Assembly (NCBI RefSeq): GCF_037154075.1
Contig: NZ_JBANRJ010000001.1
Coordinates: 2,165,501-2,229,500, forward strand
Length of the DNA: 64,000 bases
Reading direction: 5' to 3'
DNA from: Sphingobium aromaticiconvertens
GTDB lineage: Bacteria; Pseudomonadota; Alphaproteobacteria; Sphingomonadales; Sphingomonadaceae
Position numbers and translations under genes: made by a program
Notes under the pieces: generated by a model
What the model was told of the DNA's origin: nothing
What the model saw: the letters and a program-made list of their open reading frames with translations, nothing else
Database searches by the model: none
In this document: piece after piece, positions 1-9,520 of the stretch
How the letters are laid out: each line of letters begins with the position of its first letter
Numbering within the stretch: position 1 is the stretch's first letter

Positions 1-837
1 CGGGGCCAGCGGATCGGCGTCTTCGCGGCGGCGGGCGGGGGCAAGAGCACTTTGCTTGGCACGCTCGCGCGGCAGGCGCAGGCCGACGCGATCGTGATCG
101 CCCTGATCGGTGAACGCGGGCGCGAAGTGCGCGAATTTGTCGAGGACAATCTCGGCGCCGAAGGGCTGGCTCGTTCGGTGGTCATCGTTTCGACCTCCGA
201 TCGGCCTGCGCTGGAACGTGCGCGCGCCGCCCATGCCGCTACGGCGGTCGCGGAAGGTTTCCGCGCGGAAGGGCAGCATGTTCTCCTTCTGATGGATTCG
301 GTCACGCGCTTCGCCCGCGCCTTGCGCGAAATCGGCCTTGCGGCCGGGGAGCCGCCGGTCCGGCGCGGCTTCCCACCCTCCGTATTCGCCGAACTGCCGC
401 GCCTGTTCGAGCGCGCGGGCACCGACGCACAGGGCGCGATCACCGGCATCTATACAGTGCTGCTGGAGGATGAAGAAGACGACCCGGTGGGTGAGGAGGT
501 GCGCTCCCTGCTCGACGGCCATGTCATCCTGTCGCGCAAGCTCGCGGCCAAGGGCCATTATCCCGCGATCGACATATTATCGAGCCAGAGCCGCCTCATG
601 GGCCAGTTGGCGGAAACGGGGCAACAGCGCGCCGCCATCGCCATGCGCGCGATGCTGGCCAAGCTCGACGACATCGAACTGCTTCTTCAGGTCGGCGACT
701 ATAAGCCGGGGCAGGACGCGCTGGCCGACCGCGCCATCGCCCGACGCGTCGAAATCGATGCCTTCCTGCGCCAATCGACCCGCGAGCATAGCGGACTTCT
801 CACCACCCACAGCCTTCTCCGGGGATTTGAGTCATGA
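1..837 (+). CDS. sctN: Type III secretion/flagellar export ATPase, SctN-like (5' partial)
   Basis: C-terminal 278 residues of the F1-like hexameric ATPase that powers substrate unfolding at a type III export gate. The reading frame is open from base 1, so the start lies upstream of the window. Visible motifs are the Walker A loop GGGKST at the left edge, [14 protein letters not shown], the Walker B-type strand [13 protein letters not shown], and [18 protein letters not shown]. The signature [18 protein letters not shown] followed by HYPAID is closer to non-flagellar SctN/HrcN proteins as I remember them than to FliI, which usually has a DxARAxLDGHI form. It overlaps the next gene by 4 nt (ATGA), as in sctN-sctO-sctP operons. 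FliI remains possible because fliI-fliJ-fliK has the same order. Confidence 0.85.
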   Translation, partial: RGQRIGVFAAAGGGKSTLLGTLARQAQADAIVIALIGERGREVREFVEDNLGAEGLARSVVIVSTSDRPALERARAAHAATAVAEGFRAEGQHVLLLMDSVTRFARALREIGLAAGEPPVRRGFPPSVFAELPRLFERAGTDAQGAITGIYTVLLEDEEDDPVGEEVRSLLDGHVILSRKLAAKGHYPAIDILSSQSRLMGQLAETGQQRAAIAMRAMLAKLDDIELLLQVGDYKPGQDALADRAIARRVEIDAFLRQSTREHSGLLTTHSLLRGFES

Positions 838-1298
838 CCGATCATATCACTGCCCTTCGACAGATTGTGCGCCTGCGCGAACGCGATGTGCGGTACTGCG
901 AGCGGCAGGCGCGCAACGCGCTGCTTGCCGTGGCGCAGGCCGAGACGCGCGCTGGCGAGGCGAGGCAGATGTGCCAGCAGGCGATTTCCCTGTATGAGGC
1001 GGCGCAGACGGAACGGGTGCAGGCCCCATGCGATCCGCATGTCCAGCTTCACTGTAACGCCACGGCAACGCAGGTGGACCAGGCCTGCCAGATGCGCGCG
1101 CAGGCCTGTGACCTGCTGGTGAAGGCGCAGGGTTTTGCAGAACAGGTCCGCCGCGAATGGCTTCGGGCACAAGCGCGCTATGACGCCCTGCGTGCAGAAC
1201 TGGAAAAGGCCATCCACAATCTGCAACGGCGCAGGGAGCGTCGCAGCGAGCGGGATATGCCGTTGAGCGGCGGCAGGGTGGGGGTCGCTCTGTCATGA
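834..1298 (+). CDS. Type III export ATPase-associated coiled-coil protein (SctO/FliJ-like)
   Basis: A 154-residue, highly charged protein rich in Ala, Arg, Glu and Gln, predicted to be almost entirely helical and coiled-coil. Size and position directly after the ATPase fit the stalk protein SctO (YscO) or FliJ, which inserts into the ATPase hexamer like the F1 gamma subunit. It starts at an ATG overlapping the ATPase stop by 4 nt and overlaps the next start by 4 nt, so translation is probably coupled. The sequence itself is poorly conserved, as is normal for this family. The assignment rests on context, length and composition. Confidence 0.6.
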   Translation: MTDHITALRQIVRLRERDVRYCERQARNALLAVAQAETRAGEARQMCQQAISLYEAAQTERVQAPCDPHVQLHCNATATQVDQACQMRAQACDLLVKAQGFAEQVRREWLRAQARYDALRAELEKAIHNLQRRRERRSERDMPLSGGRVGVALS

Positions 1299-1897
1299 TG
1301 GATGTCAGGCCCGTAACGGCTTCGCCCAGCACGGCACATCAGCAGACGGATATTGAACCCAACGGAAGGGAACGCGCACAGGATTTCCGCGAAGCCCTCG
1401 ACAGGTCTGGTAGGAAGACAGAAAAACCTGGCGATCGCGAGCCGACCGTCAGGAAGCGCAAGCTGTCCATGATGTCCGCCGAACCTACCGACCTTGGCGC
1501 CCATCACGCTTTGCTACCGGCCCTCATGGAGCAGTCCTCACGCCGCGAGACGCCATCAGTGACACAGCAAGGGGGTGTGGCGTCGATGCTCGGGCAGGCC
1601 GTGCAAGAGACAGTCACTCCTGCGATGATCCCTATGGATGCCAGCGATCAGATTGCCTTCCTGCAAGCCCTGGCGAATCTTGACCGCGCCATGACAGCAT
1701 CGCCCCTATCGCTGATCCAGTTCACCGGCGAGGCATGGCAGGTGAGCGAGGTCGAACTGGTATCCGGCCAATCAGGCCTGTCAGTGCGCGTCGCGGCCGA
1801 CATGGATGCCGATGGCGGCAGCGAGACATTGCAGGAGCTGCGTCGCCGCCTTGAGGCGCGCGGCCTCGGCGATGTTGCCGTTGTGAAGTCGTCCTAG
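1295..1897 (+). CDS. Type III needle/hook-length control-like protein (SctP/FliK-like)
   Basis: A 200-residue protein with a low-complexity polar N-terminal half (Gln, Ser, Arg, Glu-rich, probably disordered) and a compact C-terminal segment (about residues 140-200). That segment contains SLIQFTGEAWQVSEVELVSG and ends in LQELRRRLEARGLGDVAVV. The layout matches the substrate-specificity switch proteins SctP/YscP or FliK: a disordered ruler followed by a small T3S4-type domain. It is third in a tightly overlapping sctN-sctO-sctP-like operon. Its last 4 nt overlap the convergent phoD gene. Assignment is by position and architecture. Confidence 0.5.
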   Translation: MMDVRPVTASPSTAHQQTDIEPNGRERAQDFREALDRSGRKTEKPGDREPTVRKRKLSMMSAEPTDLGAHHALLPALMEQSSRRETPSVTQQGGVASMLGQAVQETVTPAMIPMDASDQIAFLQALANLDRAMTASPLSLIQFTGEAWQVSEVELVSGQSGLSVRVAADMDADGGSETLQELRRRLEARGLGDVAVVKSS

Positions 1898-3567
1898 GAC
1901 TCATCGAAAGTCGAAGCGCCGGAAGCGACGGCGAAGCGCGCCAGCGAGCGTGACTTCCCCTCTCGATCATAAATAGTCGACATGGCGACATACTCGCCCA
2001 CAGCCTGTTTTGGCGTCAGCGTGAGCAGGATGTAACCCTTGGCGCGCTGGTCACAGAACAGCACTTCCGGGCTGGCCTTCTGCAACAGCGAGCCGAGCGG
2101 TATCTGAGGCAGCGTATCGCCGATTGAGGGGCTGCTGATCGACGATGTGCCGAATTCCACGCCGACCCGATTGCCCTCATCATCTGTCAACTGGTTCGCC
2201 CAGAAGGCGTGGCTGTCGCCCGCCAGCACCAGCGGATGAGCGCCCGCACGACGAATGCTCTGGTAAAGGCGCTCGCGCGCGGCGGGATAGCCGTCCCAGG
2301 CGTCGAGGTTGAAGGGCAGTCCCGCGCGATAGCCAGCCTGCGCCAGTTCCACCTGTGCCCGCACCGAGGGCGCCAGCGTGGCGATAATCGCTGTGGCCTT
2401 CTCCGTGCCGAACAGCTTGATAAGGTCAGGGCCGTTCACCCGCGCCATCACCACCTGATTGCCCAGGATCTGCCAGGGCGTGCCGGCCTTGACCGATGCG
2501 GTCAGTTCCCGTTCCAGCCACGCGCGTTGCGGTTCGCCCAGCATCTCCCGATCGGAGCGGCCGCGCTCGGCCAGCACGCCCTCAATCTCGGATCGGCCGG
2601 GCGTCTCGCCCTTGAAGCCCGCCTGCTCGCTGCGCGCCAACAGGCGCGTCTCGACCATCAGAAGCGTCGCAAGATCGCCAAAATTGAAGCGGCGGTTGAT
2701 CGCTTCCCACGGATCATCACCCTGCGGATCACGGATCGGCATCCATTCGAAATAAGCCTGCATCGCTGCGGCCTTGCGCTTGGGCCAGTCGCCCTCGGTC
2801 GCGGGCTGATGATTTTGCGCGCCACCGATCCAGCTATCATTGGCGGTTTCATGATCGTCCCAGACGCAGATAAAGGCCGTGCGCGCATGGGCCGCCTGTA
2901 GGCTAGGATCGCGTTTATATTGCGCATGGCGGGTGCGGTAATCGGCGAGCGTCACGATTTCGTGCGCCGGTTCGGCGATGCGACCGATCTTCTGGCCGAT
3001 CTCCGCGCCATAGCCTTCGGCGCCATATTCGTAGATATAATCGCCCAGATGGACGACCGCATCCAGCCGGTCGAGCGACGCGATGGAATCATAGGCCGTG
3101 AAGAAGCCGCCCGAATAAAGTTGGCAGGATACGACGGCGAGCACGGCGTCGGCGACCGCACCCGTGGGCAGGGTACGGAAGCGGCCGACCGGCGACCGGG
3201 TGCCGTCCGCCAGTTCGAACCAGTAATGATAATCCTGTCCTGCCTGCAATCGGCGCGGTTCGACCTTCACGGTGAAATCGCGCGCGGCCCGCGCCTGCGC
3301 CGTGCCGCTTTCGACCGGCTTGCCGCCTGCGCTTTGCGCGACATGCCAGCGCAATGCGATGGCCTCGCCCTGTGCCGGGTCAGCAGGCGTCACGCGGGTC
3401 CACAGGATCGCGCCGTGTGGCGTTGGATCGCCGCTGGCGACGCCATGGGCAAAGCTGGCGGCGGCAGCGGCGGGCGTTGCGGCCATGCCGACACCGGGCA
3501 AAATGGCGCCCGAACCGATCAGGCCCAGCGCGGAACGGCGGTCGAGTTTCACCAAGTCTCCGCTCAC
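1894..3567 (-). CDS. phoD: PhoD-family alkaline phosphatase/phosphodiesterase, Tat-exported
   Basis: A 557-residue secreted metallophosphoesterase of the PhoD family, which releases phosphate from phosphomono- and diesters using Ca2+ and Fe3+. A twin-arginine signal (DRRSALGLIGSG, then an AAAAA region) is followed by the N-terminal PhoD domain (FAHGVASGDPTPHGAILWTR) and the catalytic domain with VVSCQLY, VVHLGDYIYEY, CVWDDHETANDSW and LAGDSHAFW, which carry the metal ligands. The annotated GTG at 3567 overlaps the upstream TonB receptor stop by 4 nt. A second GTG at 3552, preceded by GGAG at 5-nt spacing, would give MKLDRRSALG and may be the true start. Co-transcription with the receptor suggests uptake of an organophosphate or Ca-phosphate substrate. 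Confidence 0.92.
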   Translation of the reverse strand: MSGDLVKLDRRSALGLIGSGAILPGVGMAATPAAAAASFAHGVASGDPTPHGAILWTRVTPADPAQGEAIALRWHVAQSAGGKPVESGTAQARAARDFTVKVEPRRLQAGQDYHYWFELADGTRSPVGRFRTLPTGAVADAVLAVVSCQLYSGGFFTAYDSIASLDRLDAVVHLGDYIYEYGAEGYGAEIGQKIGRIAEPAHEIVTLADYRTRHAQYKRDPSLQAAHARTAFICVWDDHETANDSWIGGAQNHQPATEGDWPKRKAAAMQAYFEWMPIRDPQGDDPWEAINRRFNFGDLATLLMVETRLLARSEQAGFKGETPGRSEIEGVLAERGRSDREMLGEPQRAWLERELTASVKAGTPWQILGNQVVMARVNGPDLIKLFGTEKATAIIATLAPSVRAQVELAQAGYRAGLPFNLDAWDGYPAARERLYQSIRRAGAHPLVLAGDSHAFWANQLTDDEGNRVGVEFGTSSISSPSIGDTLPQIPLGSLLQKASPEVLFCDQRAKGYILLTLTPKQAVGEYVAMSTIYDREGKSRSLARFAVASGASTFDES

Positions 3568-6101
3568 CGGCCGCCGCCGAAGCGGAAGCTGGCGGCGATG
3601 CCGTAGAAGCGCGGCGCGCCGGCGATGAAGGTCGGCATGCCCAGGCTGTCACCGGTATTGCCGGCATCCATGATATATTTCTTGTCGAAGGCATTCTCGA
3701 TGAAACCCTCGATCCGCCAGGCGCCATCCGGCGCTTCATAGCCCAGCCGTGCATTGACCAGCGCGTAGCCGCCCTGCCATTCATCCTGGATATTGTCCGC
3801 TACCAGCGCCGCAGGCGGCTGTTGCAGGTCCGGCCGATCATTATCGTCGTCGAAGAATGCCTTGGACTGCCAGGTCACGCTGGGCGTGAAGATGACACGG
3901 CCGGGGCCAACGGGCAGCGACGCCTCTGCGCCAAAGGAGGCGCTGTGGTCGGGCGACAGGCGGAAATGATTACCGTCGCGCACGCCCGTCTTAAAGCGGC
4001 TGTGATTATAGGCATAGGTCGCGAACAGGGTGATGGCATCGCTTGGCACCCAGCGCAGTTGGCCCTCAAAGCCGTAGCTTTCCGCCTTGCCGGCGTTGGT
4101 CAGGACGAACTGCGTCCCCTGCTGCACCGTCGTCTGGAAATTATCATATTGATAGTAAAAGAGCGCACCATCGACGAACAGCGTGCGGTTCATCAGCGCC
4201 GTCTTCGCGCCGACCTCGAAACTGTCGACCGTTTCGGAGTCCAGTACCGAAAAGCGCGTCGCGCCCAGCGGTGCGGAAGGCGCGCTGGCGGCGAGTATCT
4301 CGGGACGGCGGCCACGCGCATAGGTAGCGTAGAGGCTGGCATCCTCGCTCGGCTTGTAGCGCGCGGTCAGGCGCCAGGAGAAGCCCCCGCTGGAAAGCGT
4401 GTCGCTATCCTCGCCGCCATTGCCCGCAGTCGGTTGTGCGCCCAGACCAAAAAGCGGCACGGGGTAGGCGGCGGAGGGTGGAATGGTCGCTGCGCCGGGC
4501 ACCGCCAGCGCCTGTAGCAGCGCGGTCCGCACCGCCGGTGGCTGGCTCAGCGCACCAATGAAGCCACCCAGGATCGAGCGGCCATTCTCGACCGACGAGG
4601 CGAAGGTACTGCGCTTGTCGTCATGGGTGTAGCGCAGACCGCCGCCAATCTCGAACTGGTCCGACAGGCGCACGGCCACGTCGCCGAACAGGTCGAAGGC
4701 ACGGGTGCGCGATCCGTTGGTAGTGCTTTCCAGATGATTGGATTTGAGGTTGGCGCCGATTGCCTGCGCCTGCGCGCTCGATAGCGCCACGCCATAGGCA
4801 CTGGCCACGCCCTGAAGCAGCGCGCCGGTAAAGGCCGGGCTGGCCAGCACCGATGCCGGGACCGGATCGGTGGCGGGTCGGCCGGGGATCGCACCACCGC
4901 CGTTCAACGCCCCGGCAAGGCGGGCCAGCGTCACGCGTTCGTCGAACTGGGTCGGGACGCGCTGCGTCCCCTCCTCATGGAAATAGCTGGCGCCGAGGAA
5001 AGCGGTGATCGGGCCATCCTCATAGGTCAGGCGGAATTCCTGGCTGGTCTGGCGGCCGCGCGCATCCTCGGCCGCGGTCAGCATGGGCAGCGAAATGCCG
5101 TCCGCGTCGAAGATTTCGAGCGCGTCGAACCGGCGAAAGGCGGTGGTTGAAGTCAGGCTGAAGCGGTCGTCCAGCTTCAACTTAGCGATGCCGGTGACGC
5201 CCCAGACCTGACGGTCGAGGCCCAGATCCTTGCCCCCTTCAAAGCCGGTGCCAGCCGCCAGCGCCGCGCCGCTGTTGCGTCCGCGATCGCCGATCACCGC
5301 CCCGGTGGCGGGACCGGTCGGATTATAGGCGATCGACTTGAAGGCGGTGCCGTTCGGGCTATCCTTCTGATAATTGCCGATCAGGTCGAAACTCAGATCA
5401 CCCTTTTCGCCATGGAAGCTGCCCCGGACCGCCTTGGTATCGACCGAGTTGAAGTCTTCCCCGCCTAGCAGATTTTCGACATAGCCGTCGCGCTTGCGGA
5501 TGCGGCCGGCCAGGCGGATCGCCATGCCCTCGCCGATCGGCGCATTGACCATCGCCTCCCCCATCCAGGCGTTGTAATTGCCATAGGACGCCTTGCCCGC
5601 AATCTCGTAGCTGTCCAGCTTCGCCTTGTTCTGGATGATGTTGACCGCACCGATCAGCGCGCCGCGACCATAGAGCGTCGATTGCGGTCCCTTGGCGATT
5701 TCCACCCGCTCGACATCGAACAGTTCGACATAGGAGCCGCGTGACTTGGAAATGGAGACGCCGTCCTGATAGACCGAAACGCGGGGTTCGTTGGAGGCCG
5801 TGCCACTGTCCGACGTGATGCCGCGCATGACAAAGCCCGGATTGTTGGGCGACTGGTTCTGCACCTCAAAGCCCGGCACAAAGCGCGAGAGGGCGTCGAA
5901 TTCATAAAGGCCGAACCGGTCGAGCTGTTCGGCGCCGACGACGCTGAGCGTCATCGGCACGTCGATCGCATCCTGTTCGCGCAACTGCGCGGTGACGATG
6001 ATCGAATCGCCGGTCCCGGCGGCCAGTTCTTCGGCATGGGCTGTGGCGGCAGCGAAAGCGGACAGGCTGACGGCAGCCAGTGTAAGCGAACGGATGTGCA
6101 T
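3564..6101 (-). CDS. TonB-dependent outer-membrane receptor
   Basis: An 845-residue TonB-dependent transporter. The signal peptide is MHIRSLTLAAVSLSAFAAAT with cleavage near AHA. The plug domain begins with DSIIVTAQLREQDAIDVP and carries VRGI-like GFVMRGITSD and VERVEIAKGPQSTLYGRGALIGAVNII. A 22-strand barrel follows and ends in the aromatic residue pattern GIAASFRFGGGR. I chose the ATG at 6101 because AGGGAG lies 8 nt upstream; a longer reading frame to 6173 lacks a ribosome-binding site. It overlaps phoD by 4 nt, so the pair is translationally coupled. The substrate is unknown; the partner phosphatase suggests a phosphorus compound. Confidence 0.92.
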   Translation of the reverse strand: MHIRSLTLAAVSLSAFAAATAHAEELAAGTGDSIIVTAQLREQDAIDVPMTLSVVGAEQLDRFGLYEFDALSRFVPGFEVQNQSPNNPGFVMRGITSDSGTASNEPRVSVYQDGVSISKSRGSYVELFDVERVEIAKGPQSTLYGRGALIGAVNIIQNKAKLDSYEIAGKASYGNYNAWMGEAMVNAPIGEGMAIRLAGRIRKRDGYVENLLGGEDFNSVDTKAVRGSFHGEKGDLSFDLIGNYQKDSPNGTAFKSIAYNPTGPATGAVIGDRGRNSGAALAAGTGFEGGKDLGLDRQVWGVTGIAKLKLDDRFSLTSTTAFRRFDALEIFDADGISLPMLTAAEDARGRQTSQEFRLTYEDGPITAFLGASYFHEEGTQRVPTQFDERVTLARLAGALNGGGAIPGRPATDPVPASVLASPAFTGALLQGVASAYGVALSSAQAQAIGANLKSNHLESTTNGSRTRAFDLFGDVAVRLSDQFEIGGGLRYTHDDKRSTFASSVENGRSILGGFIGALSQPPAVRTALLQALAVPGAATIPPSAAYPVPLFGLGAQPTAGNGGEDSDTLSSGGFSWRLTARYKPSEDASLYATYARGRRPEILAASAPSAPLGATRFSVLDSETVDSFEVGAKTALMNRTLFVDGALFYYQYDNFQTTVQQGTQFVLTNAGKAESYGFEGQLRWVPSDAITLFATYAYNHSRFKTGVRDGNHFRLSPDHSASFGAEASLPVGPGRVIFTPSVTWQSKAFFDDDNDRPDLQQPPAALVADNIQDEWQGGYALVNARLGYEAPDGAWRIEGFIENAFDKKYIMDAGNTGDSLGMPTFIAGAPRFYGIAASFRFGGGR

Positions 6102-6369
6102 GATGTACTCCCTTTGGCGCCGCGGTAGGAGGGGAGTATGAAGGCTGCATGACAGGAAATCGCGAAGGCTCAATCTTCATTCGAATTGAGGAAATTGGGT
6201 CGCGATAGAATGATGTCCAGCGGATCTGTTAGTGCGAAGATTGCGGAAATGGGCTGAAATCTAGCTTATTCCGGGAGCCGTCTGCGGAGGCGGATCAAAA
6301 ATGGACAAGCGTCTGCTTCTGGTGTCGGGAAATTTACGCATCCTGGGCCGCGTGACGGCAGGAGAGTGC

Positions 6370-6867
6370 TTAGCGCAGGAATGAGAAGATGGCATAGCCC
6401 AGCGCGACGATGGCAGCCCAGGAGAGCACGACCGCCGCGAGAAAGATTTTAGGTTCATGGCTGTCTGATTTGACCTGATCTTCGCCAACCCTTTCATCGA
6501 TCTCAGCAGGGATGACGGGATCAGCGCTGAATTGGGCCTCCACCACCGTGTTGGCCGAAATGGTCCGTTCGAATTCCAGCTGCGCAATTGGGTCGGAGAA
6601 GCGGCACCCGGCAACGCCATCGCCAAGCCAGATTATGATGGCATCGCGGACTCCGACACCGGCCAGGCCAATCTTGATCAGATCGCCTTCGTTCAATCCA
6701 TGCACGCCGGACATGCGAAAGCCGGTAAGGGACAGGTCATCAATCGTCACATCATTTGGAACATCGCCGGTTCGCAGCGTCGACAAGCGCTCAACTACGT
6801 GTCGATCACTTGAACGCCTCGAGTCCCACATGAGTGCGCGGATCGAACTGGAGCGTTGCTGTGTCAT
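6370..6867 (-). CDS. PilZ-domain protein with C-terminal membrane anchor
   Basis: A 165-residue protein. Residues about 15-105 form a PilZ domain with the c-di-GMP-binding arginine cluster (SRRSSDRH) and the DLSLTGFR motif, the equivalent of D/NxSxxG. Residues about 140-162 form a single hydrophobic helix (IFLAAVVLSWAAIVALGYAIFSF) that would anchor it in the inner membrane with the PilZ domain in the cytoplasm. No strong ribosome-binding site is visible; an internal ATG at 6831 is an alternative start. The gene is monocistronic. It probably relays c-di-GMP signals at the membrane, but the target cannot be read from the context. Confidence 0.85.
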   Translation of the reverse strand: MTQQRSSSIRALMWDSRRSSDRHVVERLSTLRTGDVPNDVTIDDLSLTGFRMSGVHGLNEGDLIKIGLAGVGVRDAIIIWLGDGVAGCRFSDPIAQLEFERTISANTVVEAQFSADPVIPAEIDERVGEDQVKSDSHEPKIFLAAVVLSWAAIVALGYAIFSFLR

Positions 6868-7194
6868 ATCGCACAGCTATGCCGATATGGTTATCGTAAC
6901 GTAAACGCAGGCGTTGGATGTGTGTGCGTATAAGAAACCCCGCATCCAAAAAGGGCACGGCGTTAGCGGTACCGCATTGCATTACCAAAAACAAACGGTC
7001 AACAAAGGCCATTCCTGAGCGTCACGAATTGAAAAACTGGCGGTTCAAACCTAGGAAAGCAAAGCAAAATTCGCCGCTCAACGGTGATAAAGCCTCGTTT
7101 AGGCCAGCTAAAGCCCGTTTATCATTTCCGATCTAGTCTGATTGCGTCATGATGAGGAGCATATCTCCAGCCAATCTATGTAGGGCTTGCTGCG
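6868..7194. other. Intergenic region between PilZ and GST genes
   Basis: 327 bp, more AT-rich than the flanks, between divergent genes. It should hold both promoters, but I cannot point to convincing -35/-10 boxes. Short open frames here (such as 6918-7136) have no family resemblance or ribosome-binding site. Confidence 0.4.
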
Positions 7195-7845
7195 ATGAGC
7201 GAATTGACCATCTGGACGTTGGACTGGGTACCGGAAGGCCCGCGCGGGTTTGTGCGTGATCTCAGGTTGCGGTGGGCATGCGAGGAAGCCGAACTCGCCT
7301 ACGCCGTCCGAACCATCCGGTTCGATGACCGCGAGACCAATCATCTTGCGCGTCAACCGTTCGGCCAGGTTCCGTTTCTGGACGACGGCGAACTGGAGAC
7401 ATTTGAGAGCGGGGCGGGGCTGCTCCATCTCGCTCGGAAAAGCGACAAGCTGATGCCGCCCGATCCGGCTGGAGAAGCGGAAACGGTGCAATGGACGATC
7501 GCCGCACTCAACTCGATCGAGATGGTTACAGTTCCCTGGTGGTTTCTGGAAGTGACCGGAGCTGAAAACAATCATCTGACCGGCTGGCTGGAAAGTCGGC
7601 TCGATCACATGGAGCGCGTCCTCAAGGAGCGGGAATGGCTGGCGGCCGACCGCTTCACTGTCGCAGACTTGCTGATGGCCGATGTTCTCCGCGTGGCGAA
7701 AATACGCTCCTTCGGTAATCGGCCGGCGACTGAAGCCTATATCACGCGCATAACGGATCGCCCCGCGTTCAAGAAGGCTCACGCCGACCAGATCGACTTT
7801 TTCGAAGCAGCCGACGAGAAGAGGACAGAGAAGGGGTCGGCTTAG
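7195..7845 (+). CDS. Glutathione S-transferase family protein
   Basis: A 216-residue soluble GST. The N-terminal thioredoxin-like domain (about 1-82) includes the conserved cis-proline context FGQVPFLDDGE and the glutathione gamma-Glu contact region ETFESGAGLLHLARK. The C-terminal all-helical domain contains the N-capping box region LAADRFTVADLLMADVL. Such enzymes conjugate or reduce electrophiles with glutathione. It is transcribed alone, divergently from the PilZ gene. Only a weak AGGG lies upstream of the start. The exact class is not assigned. Confidence 0.88.
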   Translation: MSELTIWTLDWVPEGPRGFVRDLRLRWACEEAELAYAVRTIRFDDRETNHLARQPFGQVPFLDDGELETFESGAGLLHLARKSDKLMPPDPAGEAETVQWTIAALNSIEMVTVPWWFLEVTGAENNHLTGWLESRLDHMERVLKEREWLAADRFTVADLLMADVLRVAKIRSFGNRPATEAYITRITDRPAFKKAHADQIDFFEAADEKRTEKGSA

Positions 7846-8093
7846 AACAGCCAATGCCTGTGGCTGCTCCCCCTAACTCTGGCGTATGGCCCGATAGAGA
7901 TGCGTGTCGGCAAGCGAGTAATAAGCCATATCTGCTCGTTCACGAGTGCCACGGACGCTGCGAACGCGATGTCGGTCGCGCTGCGCTCGATCGCCGGCGG
8001 CGGGGTGATGAGTGGCTCGATGCATGTCGCGGGTAAGAAGCGGTTCGGTCGACAGGTGCCAACTGTCCCCACTGTCAGGGCATGGCGCAAAGG

Positions 8094-9467
8094 TTATTCG
8101 GTAAGTCTGCGCTTATAGCTCGCCACCCGTTCATCCAGTTGCGTCTTGCGCCCGAGCGGGGTGACTTGCGCCGCCCCTGCTGGCAACATTTGCTTGAGCT
8201 GCGCCAGCGGAACAACCTTGAATTCCTTGACCGCGTCGGTCGGCGCGGTGTTTGGTGGCAGGGACTGCCAGCGAACGGCGAACATCCCCGCCGCATGGCC
8301 TTCCGGGTCCAGCCAGTTATAGACGCCAGGATCTCGCGGGGAGATCACAAAGGTGTAGCTGCCGTCGGCATTGGGCTTGGCCTGGGCATCGTTGAGGCTG
8401 CTTGTGCGCTCGACATAATCATAGGCCACTCCCCACGGGTCGGTCAGTTGGAAGCCCAGGGAAGCTGCACCCAGAGAACGCAATGTTACCACCCACGCCT
8501 CATCCGAACGGAGGTTGAAATGACCGCTTGTCGAAAAGCCGCGACCACCGGGCCGCACGCGCGGCACACCGATATGATTGACCGGCTTGGTGAAAACGAA
8601 CTTATTGTCATAAGCGACCCAATAGGGCGCCATCTGCGACAGCAACGCGGCGGCGCGGCGCGCTACGGCATCGTCCGAAGGCGGGGGAGTGAGGGGCGGG
8701 CCGGCGACGCGGCGGATGTCAAGCGCAACCGGATTCTGCGTCGCCCAATCGGTAAAGAGGTCGCGCACGACAAGCAGGGCCTTGTCCTGGGCCGGGGTCT
8801 GGATGTGATTGGGGCGCTCGCCAGCGGGAGCGCTGTCCAAGGTGATAGTGAAACGGCCATCCGGCGCGATCCGCATCTGATCACTGCGCAGCGTCCCCAA
8901 TTGCTTGCCGCCCTCGGCCGCCATTGCTGCTGTGCCTGGGATCGAATCCCGCAGCTCGAAATGCAATTCGGCGGGGCCAGGGCGCTTGACCCGCCCGTGA
9001 ATCTCGTAGCGGGCGGCGCCGTCGATCATGACGTTGCGATAGACATTATCGGGATTGTCGATGCCATAGCCCGATCGCGGCACCCGCACCCCGAACCAGT
9101 CATGCGGCGCATTCACCACCCACATCACGGCAGGGCGATCGGTATCTTCCCCGACGGCATATTGAATTGCCGCCATCGCAATCGATTCAGCCGCGCGCCG
9201 GATGGTGGCGCGGCCGGTCGGTGTCGAACCTTGCGGATCGGCAGCATAAAGGGCCTCGACGCGCTTGATTTCCGCCTGCATCGGTGCGCTTGCGAGAATG
9301 CGCAACGCTGTGGTTTCGAGCGCGATCTGTCGTGCATTGGCGAGTGCGCCGCTGGTGACCGGCGATGCGGTGGACGCCATGGCTGGCGACACGGCAAGAG
9401 CAAAGGGTGTGAGGGTGCGCAGGGCGACGCCAGCCACCCCGCGGATCAAGCGACAGGACATGGGCAT
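8094..9467 (-). CDS. DUF1214-domain secreted protein
   Basis: A 457-residue exported protein. The start at 9467 gives a signal peptide (MPMSCRLIRG, then LTPFALAVSPAMAS) and has CGGAG five bases upstream; an extension to 9518 lacks one. The C-terminal half resembles DUF1214, with repeated beta-type segments such as GRFTITLDSAPAGERPNHI, LVVRDLFTDW, SDEAWVVTLRSL and DGSYTFVISPRDPGVYNWLD. The function is unknown. It follows a truncated TonB receptor by about 50 bp on the same strand, so it was probably the second gene of a receptor/secreted-protein operon whose first gene is now broken. Confidence 0.75.
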   Translation of the reverse strand: MPMSCRLIRGVAGVALRTLTPFALAVSPAMASTASPVTSGALANARQIALETTALRILASAPMQAEIKRVEALYAADPQGSTPTGRATIRRAAESIAMAAIQYAVGEDTDRPAVMWVVNAPHDWFGVRVPRSGYGIDNPDNVYRNVMIDGAARYEIHGRVKRPGPAELHFELRDSIPGTAAMAAEGGKQLGTLRSDQMRIAPDGRFTITLDSAPAGERPNHIQTPAQDKALLVVRDLFTDWATQNPVALDIRRVAGPPLTPPPSDDAVARRAAALLSQMAPYWVAYDNKFVFTKPVNHIGVPRVRPGGRGFSTSGHFNLRSDEAWVVTLRSLGAASLGFQLTDPWGVAYDYVERTSSLNDAQAKPNADGSYTFVISPRDPGVYNWLDPEGHAAGMFAVRWQSLPPNTAPTDAVKEFKVVPLAQLKQMLPAGAAQVTPLGRKTQLDERVASYKRRLTE

Positions 9468-9520
9468 TACTCCGTTGGTAAGGGATACGCGGCGAAGCGG
9501 TTTGGACAGGGCCGCCATGA

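Noticed and set aside
3354..4517. Long plus-strand open frame (387 codons) opposite phoD and the TonB receptor
   Set aside because: High-GC antisense shadow; the minus-strand frames have clear PhoD and receptor motifs, and this one has none.
7842..8118. Short opposing frames between GST and DUF1214 genes
   Set aside because: No ribosome-binding site, no family resemblance, and both strands are open equally.
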